Numbered from the stretch's first letter, positions 1-7,806 are shown. The stretch is DNA of 12,394 nt from an uncultured Kiloniellales bacterium (GCA_947259625.1 CAMYMY010000059.1:1-12394), one strand, 5' to 3'. Made by a program: numbers and translations. The notes: generated from the sequence alone by a model not told the origin.

Positions 1-2207
1 CCTACACCGCCGCCATGACCTATTACGAGAGCATGGGCCAGAACTGGGAGCGCGCCGCGATGATCAAGGCGCGTCCGGTGGCGGGTGACCTCGCGCTCGG
101 CGCGGCGCTGCTCGCCGAATTGAAACCCTTCGTCTGGCGCAAGCACCTGGACTTCTGGGCCATCGAGGACGTGCATTCGATCAAGCGCCAGATCCATAGC
201 CACAAGGGCGGCGGCAAGATCGCGCTGGCCGGGCATAACATCAAGCTCGGCCGGGGCGGCATTCGCGAAATCGAGTTCTTCGCCCAGACCCAGCAGCTGA
301 TCTACGGCGGGCGCGACCCGCAATTGCGCTCGTCCGCGACGGTCGAGGCGCTGGACGCCCTGGCCCGGGCCGGCCGCATCGACCGGGCGGCGGCCCAGGA
401 CCTCGCCGCGTCCTACCGCTTCCTGCGCACGCTCGAGCATCGCCTGCAGATGATCGACGACCAGCAGACCCACGATTTGCCCAAGGACCCGGCCGGTCTG
501 GCGCAGGTTGCGGCCTTCATGGGCTATGACGGCCCCGGGCCGTTCCAGGAGACGCTGCTCGGCCATCTGCGCCGGGTCGAGAGCGCCTATGCCGAGCTGT
601 TCGAGCAGGCGCCGTCGCTGTCGGGACCGGGCAACCTGATCTTTACCGGGGGCGAGCCCGAGCCCGGCACGATCGCCACGCTGCAGGCCCTTGGGTTCGA
701 GGACGGCGCCGCGGTCTTCCAGGTCGTGCGCGCCTGGCACCACGGCCGCTACCGCGCCACTCGCTCGACCCGCGCGCGCCAGATCCTGACCGAACTGATG
801 CCGACCCTGCTCGAGGCGCTCGGCAAGACGCCCGCGCCGAACGCGGCGCTCGTCAAGTTCGACGAGTTCCTGGCCGGGCTGCCGGCCGGCGTGCAGCTCT
901 TCTCGCTGCTGCACGCCAACCCGGAGCTGCTCGACCTGCTGGCCCGGATCATGGGCGGAGCCCCGGCCCTGGCCGAGCACCTAAGCCGCCGTCCGGGACT
1001 GCTCGACGCCGTTCTCGCGCCGGATTTCTTCGACCCGGTCCCGCCCCGGGCCCGGCTCGCGGAGGAGCTCGGCGAGGTCCTCGCCCAGGCGCGGGACTTC
1101 CAGGATGTGCTCGACCTGTCGCGCCGCTGGGCCAACGACCGCAAGTTTCAGGCCGGTACCCATATCCTGCACCACAGCGCCTCGATCGAGGAATCCGGGC
1201 GGGCGCTCAGCGACATCGCCGACAGCGTGATCGTGACGCTCGCCGGACCGGTTCTGGAGGAGGCCGCCAGGGCCCATGGGCGCGTTCCCGGGGCCGGCCT
1301 GGCGGTCCTGGCGCTCGGCAAGCTGGGGGGCCGGGAGATGACCGTCTCCTCGGACCTCGACCTGATCTTCATCTACGAGGCCGAAACCTCGGCCGAGACC
1401 TCGGACGGCCCCAAGGCGCTGCCGGTCAGCCAGTACTACGGCCGCCTGGCGCAACGCTTCATCAACGCGCTCTCCGCGCTCACCGCCGAGGGCCGGCTCT
1501 ACGAGATCGACATGCGCCTGCGCCCCTCCGGCAAGGCCGGGCCGATCGGTGTCTCCCTGAACGCCTTCCGCCGGTATCAGGAGTCCGAGGCCTGGACCTG
1601 GGAGCACATGGCGCTCACGCGCGCTCGGGTGGTTGCTGGCGACCCCGCCCTGGCCGAGCGCATCGAGGCCGCCATTGCCCAGGTGCTGACCGCGCCGCGC
1701 GATGCGGAGCGCCTCCTGGTCGACGTCGCCGCGATGCGCGCGCGCATCGCGCGCGAGCACCAGGCCGCCTCGCTCTGGGAGGTCAAGTACCTGCGCGGCG
1801 GCCTGGTCGACCTGGAGTTCCTCGCCCAGTATCTGCAGCTGCGCCACGCCGAAGCGCATCCCGAGGCGCTCAACCGCTCGACCCAGGGCGCTTTCGCCAA
1901 GCTGGCCGAAGCCGGGGCGATCGGCGCCTCGCTGGCCGGCCGCCTGATCGAGGCGACGCGGCTGGTGCGCCAGGTCCAGGGGTTCCTGCGCCTGACCGTG
2001 AGCGGCGGGTTCGACGAAGAGGCAGCGCCCGAGGGTCTCAAGAGCGCGCTGGCGCGGGCCGCTGGGGCGGCCGATTTCGCCACGCTCAAGGCCGACCTGA
2101 TCGGGACGGCCCAGGCCGTGCACGAGGCCTTCGTCGAACTCGTCGAAGCGCCGGCCCGGGAGGCCGCCGGCCAGCTTCCGGATAGTCGGGACAAAAACCA
2201 AAAGTAG
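1..2207 (+). CDS. glnE: Bifunctional glutamine synthetase adenylyltransferase / adenylyl-removing enzyme, 5' end cut off
   Basis: Cytosolic enzyme of nitrogen control. It adds AMP to glutamine synthetase (inactivating it) or removes it, under PII protein control. The frame is already open at base 3 (Y-T-A-A before the first visible Met at base 15), so that Met is internal and the gene starts upstream of the window. About 735 residues are visible, against roughly 950-1000 for the family, so the first nucleotidyltransferase active site (removase half) is missing. Counting from base 15, KLGRGGIREIEF near residues 78-89 closes the first catalytic unit. LGKLGGREMTVSSDLDLIF near 434-452 is the metal/nucleotide motif of the C-terminal transferase domain, and YLRGGLVDLEFLAQY near 592-606 mirrors the first-half motif. 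The end is at a TAG just before an A+T-rich gap. Identification is firm. The first kinase gene follows after that gap and is probably transcribed separately. Confidence 0.96.
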   Translation, partial: YTAAMTYYESMGQNWERAAMIKARPVAGDLALGAALLAELKPFVWRKHLDFWAIEDVHSIKRQIHSHKGGGKIALAGHNIKLGRGGIREIEFFAQTQQLIYGGRDPQLRSSATVEALDALARAGRIDRAAAQDLAASYRFLRTLEHRLQMIDDQQTHDLPKDPAGLAQVAAFMGYDGPGPFQETLLGHLRRVESAYAELFEQAPSLSGPGNLIFTGGEPEPGTIATLQALGFEDGAAVFQVVRAWHHGRYRATRSTRARQILTELMPTLLEALGKTPAPNAALVKFDEFLAGLPAGVQLFSLLHANPELLDLLARIMGGAPALAEHLSRRPGLLDAVLAPDFFDPVPPRARLAEELGEVLAQARDFQDVLDLSRRWANDRKFQAGTHILHHSASIEESGRALSDIADSVIVTLAGPVLEEAARAHGRVPGAGLAVLALGKLGGREMTVSSDLDLIFIYEAETSAETSDGPKALPVSQYYGRLAQRFINALSALTAEGRLYEIDMRLRPSGKAGPIGVSLNAFRRYQESEAWTWEHMALTRARVVAGDPALAERIEAAIAQVLTAPRDAERLLVDVAAMRARIAREHQAASLWEVKYLRGGLVDLEFLAQYLQLRHAEAHPEALNRSTQGAFAKLAEAGAIGASLAGRLIEATRLVRQVQGFLRLTVSGGFDEEAAPEGLKSALARAAGAADFATLKADLIGTAQAVHEAFVELVEAPAREAAGQLPDSRDKNQK

Positions 2208-2369
2208 AAAATAGAATCGGCTCTCGGCGTATGCGGGTAGTATATTATATTTTGCTCATAAATATTTCGATCTACCATTATGAAATACATCAAATATTGA
2301 TTGTTATATTTACTTTTTTTAAATTCCAGACATCCATTATAACAAGCTACCTTGATTGGGTCGGGTCAG
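2208..2369 (+). promoter_or_regulatory. A+T-rich intergenic region with candidate promoter for the first histidine kinase
   Basis: By eye this gap is far richer in A+T than the G+C-rich genes around it, with runs such as TATTATATTTT and ACTTTTTTTAAA. A possible sigma70-type promoter is TTGATT (2297-2302), 17 nt spacer, TAAATT (2320-2325), which would start transcription near 2332. A small dyad ATCAA-ATA-TTGAT (2289-2301) overlaps the -35. No clear hairpin-plus-T-run terminator for glnE was found. Promoter elements in alphaproteobacteria are loosely conserved, so the exact boxes are uncertain. The base-composition contrast is directly visible. Confidence 0.35.
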
Positions 2370-3968
2370 GTGATTTCGTACGGCAACTCCATTAGGCGAG
2401 AGGCGGTCTCCCCTCGTCCCTACCGTCTGACGCGAAATTTCGCGATCGGCGCCATGCTTGTGATGTTCGTTGCCGCGGCGGGCCTGGTACAGGTTCACCG
2501 GAGCCATGCCATCGACCAGGTCCGAACGATGGCCGAGCAGAACAACGCCACCCTGACCCAGGCGGTCGCCAACGGCCTGTGGCCCAAATACGCGTCGTTC
2601 ATCGCGTCGGCCCGGCAGCTCGGGGCCGAGGCGCTGCGCCGCGATCCGCGAACGGCGGCGCTGAAGCGTGAGGTGACGACGCTTCTGCAGGGCACAGTGG
2701 TCCTGAAGGTCAAGCTCTATGACGCCCGGGGGTTCACGGTGTTCTCGACCGACACGGCCCAGATCGGCGGCGACTACAGCGCCAACCCGCGCTTCCTCTC
2801 GGCGCGCGGCGGCCAGATCTTTAGCAACCTGTCCTTTAGGGAGCGGTTCGACGCGGCGGACGGCGCAAGGACGAACCGCTGGGTGCTGTCGAGCTACGTC
2901 CCGGTCCGGCTGTCCGGCGGCTCCGGCGACGTTGTGGGCGTGGCCGAGATCTACAGCGATGTGACCGATGTCCACAGCTATATCCGGTATGTTGAGCTGG
3001 TCGAAACGCTGCTGGTCGGCGGCGCGTTTTTCGTCGTGTTCCTGCTCCTGCTCTGGGTGGTCTGGCGGGCAGACCTGAAGATCCGTTGGCAGCACACCGA
3101 AAACCTGGAGCTCGCCGCGAGCAAGGCGCGTGCGGAATCGGCCCACCGGGCCAAATCCGAGTTCCTGAGCAACATGAGCCACGAGCTGCGGACACCGCTC
3201 AATGCGATCATGGGGTTCTCCGAGGCGATCCGGACCGGCGTCTACGGGCCGACTGGCGACCCGCGCTATGTCGAATACGCACACGACATCCACAACTCGG
3301 GCCAGCACCTGCTGAACATCATCAACGACGTGCTCGATCTGGCCTGGGCGGAATCGGGCAAGATGCCGGCTGCACGCGACCCGGTGGACATCGTCGAAAC
3401 GGCCCGCGACGCGGTCGGTTTGCTCCGTCGGGAGGCCGAATCGGCCCAGATCGAGCTGGGCTTCGACGCTTTTGGAATCAGCTGCACGATCGAGACGGAC
3501 GGCAGCAAGGTTCGCCAAATCCTTCTCAACCTGCTCGCCAACAGCCTCAAGTTCACCCCGGCCGGCGGCTCGGTCGACCTGACGGTCGCGCGCGATACGC
3601 GCGCCGGGATGGTCCGGCTGAGCGTGTCCGACACCGGCATCGGAATGCGTCGCGAAGACCTACCCGTCGCCCTCGCGCCCTTCAGCCAGATCGACGGCTC
3701 TTTGTCCCGCGAATACGAAGGCACCGGTCTCGGCCTGCCGCTGTCGCTGAAGCTCGCCCGCCTGCTCGGCGGCGATCTGGAGCTCGAATCCGCGCCCGGC
3801 GTCGGCACCAGGGTTACCTTCACGCTTCCGGATCGCGCGCCGCCGGGCGAGGCGGCAAACGAGAACGCGGACACCGAGGGCGAGGACGAGACCAGGTCCG
3901 ACCGGCGCAACACAACAAGAACCCGCGCCACTGGGGCGGCCTCCGGCAGACATAGATCCGCCGACTGA
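2370..3968 (+). CDS. Membrane-bound sensor histidine kinase (HisKA/HATPase_c), first of a tandem pair
   Basis: Two-component sensor expected to autophosphorylate on His and pass the phosphate to an unlinked response regulator. Numbering is from GTG 2370. TM1 is about residues 23-43; an extracytoplasmic domain of about 165 residues follows (it contains VKLYDARGFTVFSTD, resembling Cache-type ligand folds); TM2 is about 210-232. Then come the HisKA H-box SHELRTPLNAIMGF with His271, N-box NLLANSLKF (Asn387/Asn391), G1 DTGIGM (421-426), PFSQID, and G2 GTGLGLPL (452-459). The HisKA style, including RYVEYAHDIHNSGQHLLNIIND, resembles the alphaproteobacterial PleC/DivJ group. A polar tail of about 40 residues follows the ATPase domain. 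No ATG lies before TM1. GTG 2370 fits the paralog's short N-terminus better; TTG 2352 is the alternative and lacks a Shine-Dalgarno sequence. No receiver domain or regulator gene is adjacent, so ligand and partner cannot be told. Confidence 0.9.
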   Translation: MISYGNSIRREAVSPRPYRLTRNFAIGAMLVMFVAAAGLVQVHRSHAIDQVRTMAEQNNATLTQAVANGLWPKYASFIASARQLGAEALRRDPRTAALKREVTTLLQGTVVLKVKLYDARGFTVFSTDTAQIGGDYSANPRFLSARGGQIFSNLSFRERFDAADGARTNRWVLSSYVPVRLSGGSGDVVGVAEIYSDVTDVHSYIRYVELVETLLVGGAFFVVFLLLLWVVWRADLKIRWQHTENLELAASKARAESAHRAKSEFLSNMSHELRTPLNAIMGFSEAIRTGVYGPTGDPRYVEYAHDIHNSGQHLLNIINDVLDLAWAESGKMPAARDPVDIVETARDAVGLLRREAESAQIELGFDAFGISCTIETDGSKVRQILLNLLANSLKFTPAGGSVDLTVARDTRAGMVRLSVSDTGIGMRREDLPVALAPFSQIDGSLSREYEGTGLGLPLSLKLARLLGGDLELESAPGVGTRVTFTLPDRAPPGEAANENADTEGEDETRSDRRNTTRTRATGAASGRHRSAD

Positions 3969-4129
3969 ACTATCTTACGTCACGAGGAAGTAAATATCCA
4001 AGATATTTTATATACAATTGATTTAAACGCACGATATATTCTTTCACTATTATTAAACAACACGTCAAGAATAATAGCATCACTCAAATGAAGTGTGTTT
4101 CGGCATCTGACGTGACGGGGGCGATAGAC
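3969..4129 (+). promoter_or_regulatory. A+T-rich gap between the two kinase genes, with a perfect 7-bp inverted repeat
   Basis: This 161-nt gap is again strikingly A+T-rich. It contains AAATATC-CAA-GATATTT (3992-4008), a perfect 7-bp inverted repeat with a 3-nt centre, suitable for a dimeric DNA-binding protein. TATATT at 4035-4040 could be a -10, but no well-spaced -35 is present; TTGATT at 4018-4023 is only 11 nt upstream. The gap suggests the second kinase has its own promoter rather than being coupled to the first. This is a regulatory candidate only. Confidence 0.3.
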
Positions 4130-5578
4130 ATGACCGATTCATCGTTGCTGAGCAGCTACCGCCTGACCCGGGATTTTGCGATCGGCGCGCTCGTCGTGAC
4201 CGTGCTCGCCGCCGCCGTGTCGGTTCAAGCCCACCGCCACCTGCTGACCAGCCGGCTCCTCGAGACGATCGAGCGGTCTGCCGCCGTGCAGGCCCGGACG
4301 ATCGCCGACAGCCCCTGGCCGAGGTTCGCGTATTTCATCCACTCGGCAGAACGCCTCGAGGCGGGCGAGATCGGCTCTTACTGGCAGACCGAGGACCTGC
4401 GACGAGACATCGGCGATCTTCTTGCCGGGACCAAGGTTCTGAATGTCAGGCTCCACGATGAGCGGGGGCGCACGGTCTTCTCGACCGACGAGGCCGAGAT
4501 CGGCGGCAAGCAAAGCGCCGACTCCGACCTCCGGGCCGCCCTCGCCGGCGATAGCGCGAGCCGTCTGGCCTTTGCCGAGCGCTGGGTGCTGTCCAGCTAT
4601 GTACCGCTGCGGCCGTCGGGTGCCGATGGCGTGGAAGGGGTCGTCGAGATCCACAGCGACGTCTCGGACCTGGAGCCCTACCTGGCGCAGGCGCGGGCCG
4701 GCGGGACCTGGCTCATCGCCGCTGTCTTCGCCGCGGTGTTCGTCCTGCTGCTCGCCATGGTCTGGCTGGCCGAGCGGCGCCTCCATCGCCGGCAGGAGGC
4801 GGGTCTCGGCCGGGCGGCCGAACCGGCCGGGTTCCCGTCCGCGGACCAGCCGAAGCTGGAACTGATGGGCCATCTGAGCCACGAGATCCGTACGCCGCTG
4901 AACACCATCCTGGGCTTCGCCGAGACGATCAAGGACGGCCTCTTCGGACCGCTCGGCAACGCCCGCTACGTCGAGTATTCCAACGACATCTACGATTCCG
5001 GCCAGCACCTGCTGAAGATCGTCAACGATGCGCTGGACATCGCCGATCTCGAATCCGGCCGGCTGGCGGCCGACAACGGTCCCGTCGACCTCCTGGAGAC
5101 GGCGCAGACCGCGATCGGGTCGCTCGGCGACCAGGCGGAGGCCGCGAAGGTCGAGCTCCGCCTCGAGGCGACGTCGGACATCGGCCGGATCGTCAGCGAC
5201 GGCGAGCGGATCCGCCAGGTCCTGGCCAATCTCCTGTCGAACGGCCTGAAGTTCACGCCGCCCGGCGGCAGCGTGACGCTCGCCATGCAGCGGGCCGCGC
5301 CCGCGGGGGCGGTTCGGTTCTGCGTCTCGGACACCGGCATCGGCATGAAGCGCGACGAGATACCTTTCGCCCTGTCGCCCTTCAGCCAGATCGACGTCTC
5401 GATCACCAACAAGCGGCGGGGCAGCGGGCTCGGCCTGCCGCTGTCGCGCAAGGTGGTCGAGCTGCTGGGCGGCAAACTAGAGCTCGAGTCCGAGCTGGGC
5501 ATCGGCACCACGGTGACCTTCACCCTGCCCGACCGCGCCGAGGCCGCCGCAGATTTCGCCGCCGCCAGCGCCGCGTGA
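4130..5578 (+). CDS. Membrane-bound sensor histidine kinase (HisKA/HATPase_c), second of a tandem pair
   Basis: Paralog of the preceding kinase with the same architecture and shared wording throughout. Numbering is from ATG 4130 (482 residues). TM1 is about 17-36; an extracytoplasmic domain of about 155 residues follows, with VRLHDERGRTVFSTDEAEIGG and RWVLSSYVPL matching the paralog; TM2 is about 192-214. The H-box SHEIRTPLNTILGF carries His251, the N-box NLLSNGLKF Asn367/Asn371, then DTGIGM (401-406), PFSQID, and GSGLGLPL (431-438). All residues expected for an active kinase are present. ATG 4130 is preferred because GGGGG lies about 8 nt upstream and YRLTRDFAIG then sits near the N-terminus. 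An in-frame ATG at 4088 would add 14 residues but has no Shine-Dalgarno sequence. No response regulator is adjacent. The pair probably arose by tandem duplication and then diverged. Signal and target are unknown. Confidence 0.9.
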   Translation: MTDSSLLSSYRLTRDFAIGALVVTVLAAAVSVQAHRHLLTSRLLETIERSAAVQARTIADSPWPRFAYFIHSAERLEAGEIGSYWQTEDLRRDIGDLLAGTKVLNVRLHDERGRTVFSTDEAEIGGKQSADSDLRAALAGDSASRLAFAERWVLSSYVPLRPSGADGVEGVVEIHSDVSDLEPYLAQARAGGTWLIAAVFAAVFVLLLAMVWLAERRLHRRQEAGLGRAAEPAGFPSADQPKLELMGHLSHEIRTPLNTILGFAETIKDGLFGPLGNARYVEYSNDIYDSGQHLLKIVNDALDIADLESGRLAADNGPVDLLETAQTAIGSLGDQAEAAKVELRLEATSDIGRIVSDGERIRQVLANLLSNGLKFTPPGGSVTLAMQRAAPAGAVRFCVSDTGIGMKRDEIPFALSPFSQIDVSITNKRRGSGLGLPLSRKVVELLGGKLELESELGIGTTVTFTLPDRAEAAADFAAASAA

Positions 5579-5607
5579 CGACCCGCGGCCGCGCGCGCTA
5601 AAGCGGC

Positions 5608-5676
5608 TTGACTTCCGGACCCGCGTCTCCAGTTTCTTGCTTGCTGTACTAGGGAAGCTAGCAAGAAACAGGAGGA
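5608..5676 (+). promoter_or_regulatory. bcp leader: possible -35, 13-nt inverted repeat and strong Shine-Dalgarno
   Basis: A TTGACT at 5608-5613 could be a -35, with only a poor -10 about 17 nt downstream. Arms GTTTCTTGCTTGC (5632-5644) and GCTAGCAAGAAAC (5657-5669) are complementary at 12 of 13 positions around a 12-nt loop. The first 10 bp are perfect. The strong ribosome site GGAGGA (5671-5676) begins two bases after the right arm, 10 nt before the ATG at 5687. The dyad could be an operator overlapping the start of transcription, or an mRNA hairpin affecting ribosome access. It lacks a T-run, so it is not a standard terminator. Confidence 0.5.
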
Positions 5677-5686
5677 GACCGGATCC

Positions 5687-6151
5687 ATGACTGCAACCAT
5701 CGGCGCGCCCGCCCCCGATTTCACGATGCCGACCGACGGCGGCGGCAGCGTCTCGCTGTTGGAGCTGAAAGGCCGCAAGATCGTGCTCTACTTCTATCCC
5801 AAGGACGACACGCCGGGCTGCACCAAGGAGGCCTGCGACTTCCGCGACGCGTTGCCGGACTTCTCGGCGGCCGAGGCGGCGGTGATCGGCGTCTCCAAGG
5901 ACGTCATAGCCAAGCACGACAAGTTCAAGGCCAAGTACGACCTGCCCTTCGCCCTCGCCTCGGACACGGAGGGCAAGGTCTGCGAGGCCTACGGGACGTG
6001 GGTCGAGAAGTCGATGTACGGCAGGAAATACATGGGCATCGACCGGGCGACCTTCCTGATCGACGAGGCCGGCGTGCTGCGCGCGGAATGGCGCAAGGTC
6101 AAGGTGCCCGGCCATGTCGAGGCGGTGCTCGAGGCGGCCAAGGGACTGTAG
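5687..6151 (+). CDS. bcp: Thioredoxin-dependent thiol peroxidase, BCP-type peroxiredoxin
   Basis: Cytosolic atypical 2-Cys peroxiredoxin that reduces hydrogen peroxide and organic hydroperoxides and is recycled by thioredoxin. The 154-residue length is standard for the family. The thioredoxin-like fold begins with IGAPAPDFTMPTDGG. The active-site loop YPKDDTPGCTKEACDF carries the peroxidatic Cys45 and the resolving Cys50, five residues apart as in the BCP/PrxQ group. The downstream IDRATFLID strand, near residue 125, carries the expected Arg. ATG 5687 follows GGAGGA. An inverted repeat just upstream may regulate it. It starts about 110 nt after the second kinase gene, which is weak evidence for a separate transcript. 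Nothing is truncated or unusual in the protein. Confidence 0.96.
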   Translation: MTATIGAPAPDFTMPTDGGGSVSLLELKGRKIVLYFYPKDDTPGCTKEACDFRDALPDFSAAEAAVIGVSKDVIAKHDKFKAKYDLPFALASDTEGKVCEAYGTWVEKSMYGRKYMGIDRATFLIDEAGVLRAEWRKVKVPGHVEAVLEAAKGL

Positions 6152-6290
6152 CGGGCGCGGCGGCCCACAATAAAACAAGCGGATACAGGTGCCGACCAGA
6201 CCCACGGTACTAACCCGAATTCTCCGGACAGATCGCAATTTCGCTGACTTTTGATGTCAATTCGCATATAAGAATCAACATCTTGCGGCG
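6152..6290. other. Non-coding stretch, possibly containing the left end of an IS1380-type element
   Basis: No gene is visible here. From about 6213 the sequence changes to lower G+C (CCCGAATTCTCCGG, then TGATGTCAATTCGCATATAAG). It leads directly into the transposase remnant, so an insertion-sequence left end may begin near 6214. No matching right end or target duplication was found. The short GGGC/GCCC pair just after the bcp stop lacks a T-run. Confidence 0.3.
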
Positions 6291-6680
6291 ATGTTGGGGG
6301 GCTCGGCTATGGCGTACCGGATGGGTGAGGCAAAACCGGGGCCTCTTCGGGTGGATTTCGACCGCCGCCCGAAGCTGGAATTTCATGGCAGCAAGGTCAC
6401 TTCGGATGCCGGCTTCCCAGCCTATCGCGAACGGGATCACGCGCTTGGGCCGGCCGGCATGGCAGGATCGATCCTGACCGCGGCGACACGCGGCAAGAAC
6501 TTCCGGCATCTGTTCGCGTTTCCTGGCTTCCTGGAGACGGGAGCCCAGCTGGAAGCCACACCGTACGGCGCCGACGATGGCGGCCGGAACCAGGAGTTTG
6601 TGGACGGAAGAGCCGGACAAATCGAGTCCCGATCCCAGGATCGAATACGATGGCTGAACGATTTGGCGCGCCGGGAATGA
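6291..6680 (+). pseudogene. Remnant of an IS1380-family transposase (N-terminal end only)
   Basis: The open frame from 6291 (probable original ATG at 6321) encodes a segment I recognise as the N-terminus of IS1380-family DDE transposases: LRVDFDRRPKLEFHGSKVTS, followed by DAG, a degraded AYRELDDALGL-like stretch (here AYRERDHALGP) and TRGKNFRHLF, close to the family's RTGKNGRHxL. After about base 6519 the expected LLRQSVFGRLAGYEDVND block is absent and the translation resembles nothing I know. Roughly 65 of about 440 residues survive, with no catalytic residues, so the element cannot move itself. The remainder of the frame is probably unrelated sequence or decayed DNA. The family assignment is from remembered family sequences, not a search. 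Confidence 0.75.
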
Positions 6681-6768
6681 CAGAACGAACCTCGCGCAAG
6701 CCGGGCGAGCCCATGGCCGGGCACCGGCCCGGGGCCGCCGTCGCGCGCGCCGGCCGTCGAAGCCCGTC

Positions 6769-7806
6769 ATGAGGATCCTCTACATCGGCAACGTCCAGGG
6801 GTTCGGCAATGCGGGGCGGTTCTATCTGATCCCGCAGAAGTTGGTGAACGGCTTCACGCGCAACGATCACAACGTCTATCCCTTCAACGACCGGGACTAC
6901 GCGCGCAGCAGCACGCTCTTCGGCTCTCGCAAGTTCGGCATCGTCCCGTTGAACCGGAAGGTTCTCGAGGTCTGTGCCGAATTTCGGCCCGATTTGGTGC
7001 TCCTGGGCCACTGCGAAATGGTCTGGAACCGGAGCCTCGAGCAGATGCGGCGGCTCTGCCCCGGGGTCAAGATCGTCTACCGGAACGTGGACCCCCTGAA
7101 CGACGCGGGCAACGTCAAGGATATCGAGCACCGCGCCGGGGCCGTCGATGGGATTTTCCTGACCACGGCGGGCGCGCGCCTGAAGCGCTTTGCCAGGCCC
7201 GGGACCTTCGTTGCCTTCATGCCGAATCCGGTCGACCCCAGCATCGAGACCGGCCGCAGTTTCGCCGCCGCCGATCACCGTTTCGATTTGTTCTTCGCCG
7301 GCGGTCGGGTGGGCCGAACCGATCCGCGCGGCAGCCGCATCCGGCGCATCGTGCAGGAGCTGCCCGAGCTCCGGTTTGCCCTGCACGGCGCCGGCTTCAA
7401 CCAGGATTACATTTTCGGACAGCGCTATCTCGACCGCTTGGCGCAGGCCAAGATGGGCCTCAGCTTCAGCAAATCGAACGACGATTATTTCTATGCCTCC
7501 GACCGCATGGCGCAGTACCTGGGCAATGGTCTCCTGACCTTCCTGCAACGCGGCGCCGACTTCGAAGAACTCTTCGAGGAAAGCGAGCTTGCCTACTACC
7601 GGGACGAGGACGAGCTGCTGCGCAAACTCCGGCATTTTCAGTCCGAGGACGTGGCCTGGCGCACCGTGGCCGAGGGCGGCTGGCGCAAGGCCCATGCCGT
7701 CTTCGACTGCAAGCTGGTCGCCCAATACATGCTCGAGACGATCTTCGAGCTGCCGCTCTCCCATGACTACCGCTGGCCCACCGAAGTGCACCGCGTGGCC
7801 GCGTGA
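6769..7806 (+). CDS. Putative glycosyltransferase (GT-B-like, CgeB/GT1-type)
   Basis: A 345-residue soluble protein, probably moving a sugar from a nucleotide-sugar donor in synthesis of a surface glycan. MRILYIGNVQGFGNAGRFYL is a typical N-terminal GT-B Rossmann strand and loop. PDLVLLGH (about 74-81) and KIVYRNVDP (101-109) continue the first domain. HRFDLFFAGGRVGRTDPR (about 170-187) opens the second domain. SNDDYFYASDRMAQYLGNG (about 236-254) resembles the donor-binding region of the Glyco_trans_1_2 group, in which an SDR-x(4)-LxxG segment is common. Donor and acceptor cannot be told. No convincing Shine-Dalgarno was seen before the ATG. The stop overlaps the start of the next gene (TGATG), so the two are probably translationally coupled and work in one pathway. 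The transposase remnant lies directly upstream. Confidence 0.75.
   Translation: MRILYIGNVQGFGNAGRFYLIPQKLVNGFTRNDHNVYPFNDRDYARSSTLFGSRKFGIVPLNRKVLEVCAEFRPDLVLLGHCEMVWNRSLEQMRRLCPGVKIVYRNVDPLNDAGNVKDIEHRAGAVDGIFLTTAGARLKRFARPGTFVAFMPNPVDPSIETGRSFAAADHRFDLFFAGGRVGRTDPRGSRIRRIVQELPELRFALHGAGFNQDYIFGQRYLDRLAQAKMGLSFSKSNDDYFYASDRMAQYLGNGLLTFLQRGADFEELFEESELAYYRDEDELLRKLRHFQSEDVAWRTVAEGGWRKAHAVFDCKLVAQYMLETIFELPLSHDYRWPTEVHRVAA

Noticed and set aside
981..2201. 406-residue minus-strand open frame opposite glnE
   Set aside because: It is antisense to conserved GlnE motifs and is explained by codon bias.
2289..2301. Dyad upstream of the first kinase as a firm operator
   Set aside because: The arms are only 5 bp within very A+T-rich sequence, so it is kept only as a side note to the promoter region.
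2337..3518. Long minus-strand open frame opposite the first kinase
   Set aside because: It is antisense to a gene with clear HisKA/HATPase_c motifs, and its composition reflects G+C-rich third-position bias. No domain was recognisable.
6152..6175. GGGC/GCCC hairpin after bcp as a rho-independent terminator
   Set aside because: The stem is 4 bp and is followed by an A-rich, not T-rich, stretch.
6397..7791. 464-residue minus-strand open frame opposite the glycosyltransferase
   Set aside because: It is a shadow of the plus-strand gene, with an unnatural repetitive Arg/Pro-rich composition and no motif. The plus strand has conserved GT-B features and coupling to the next gene.
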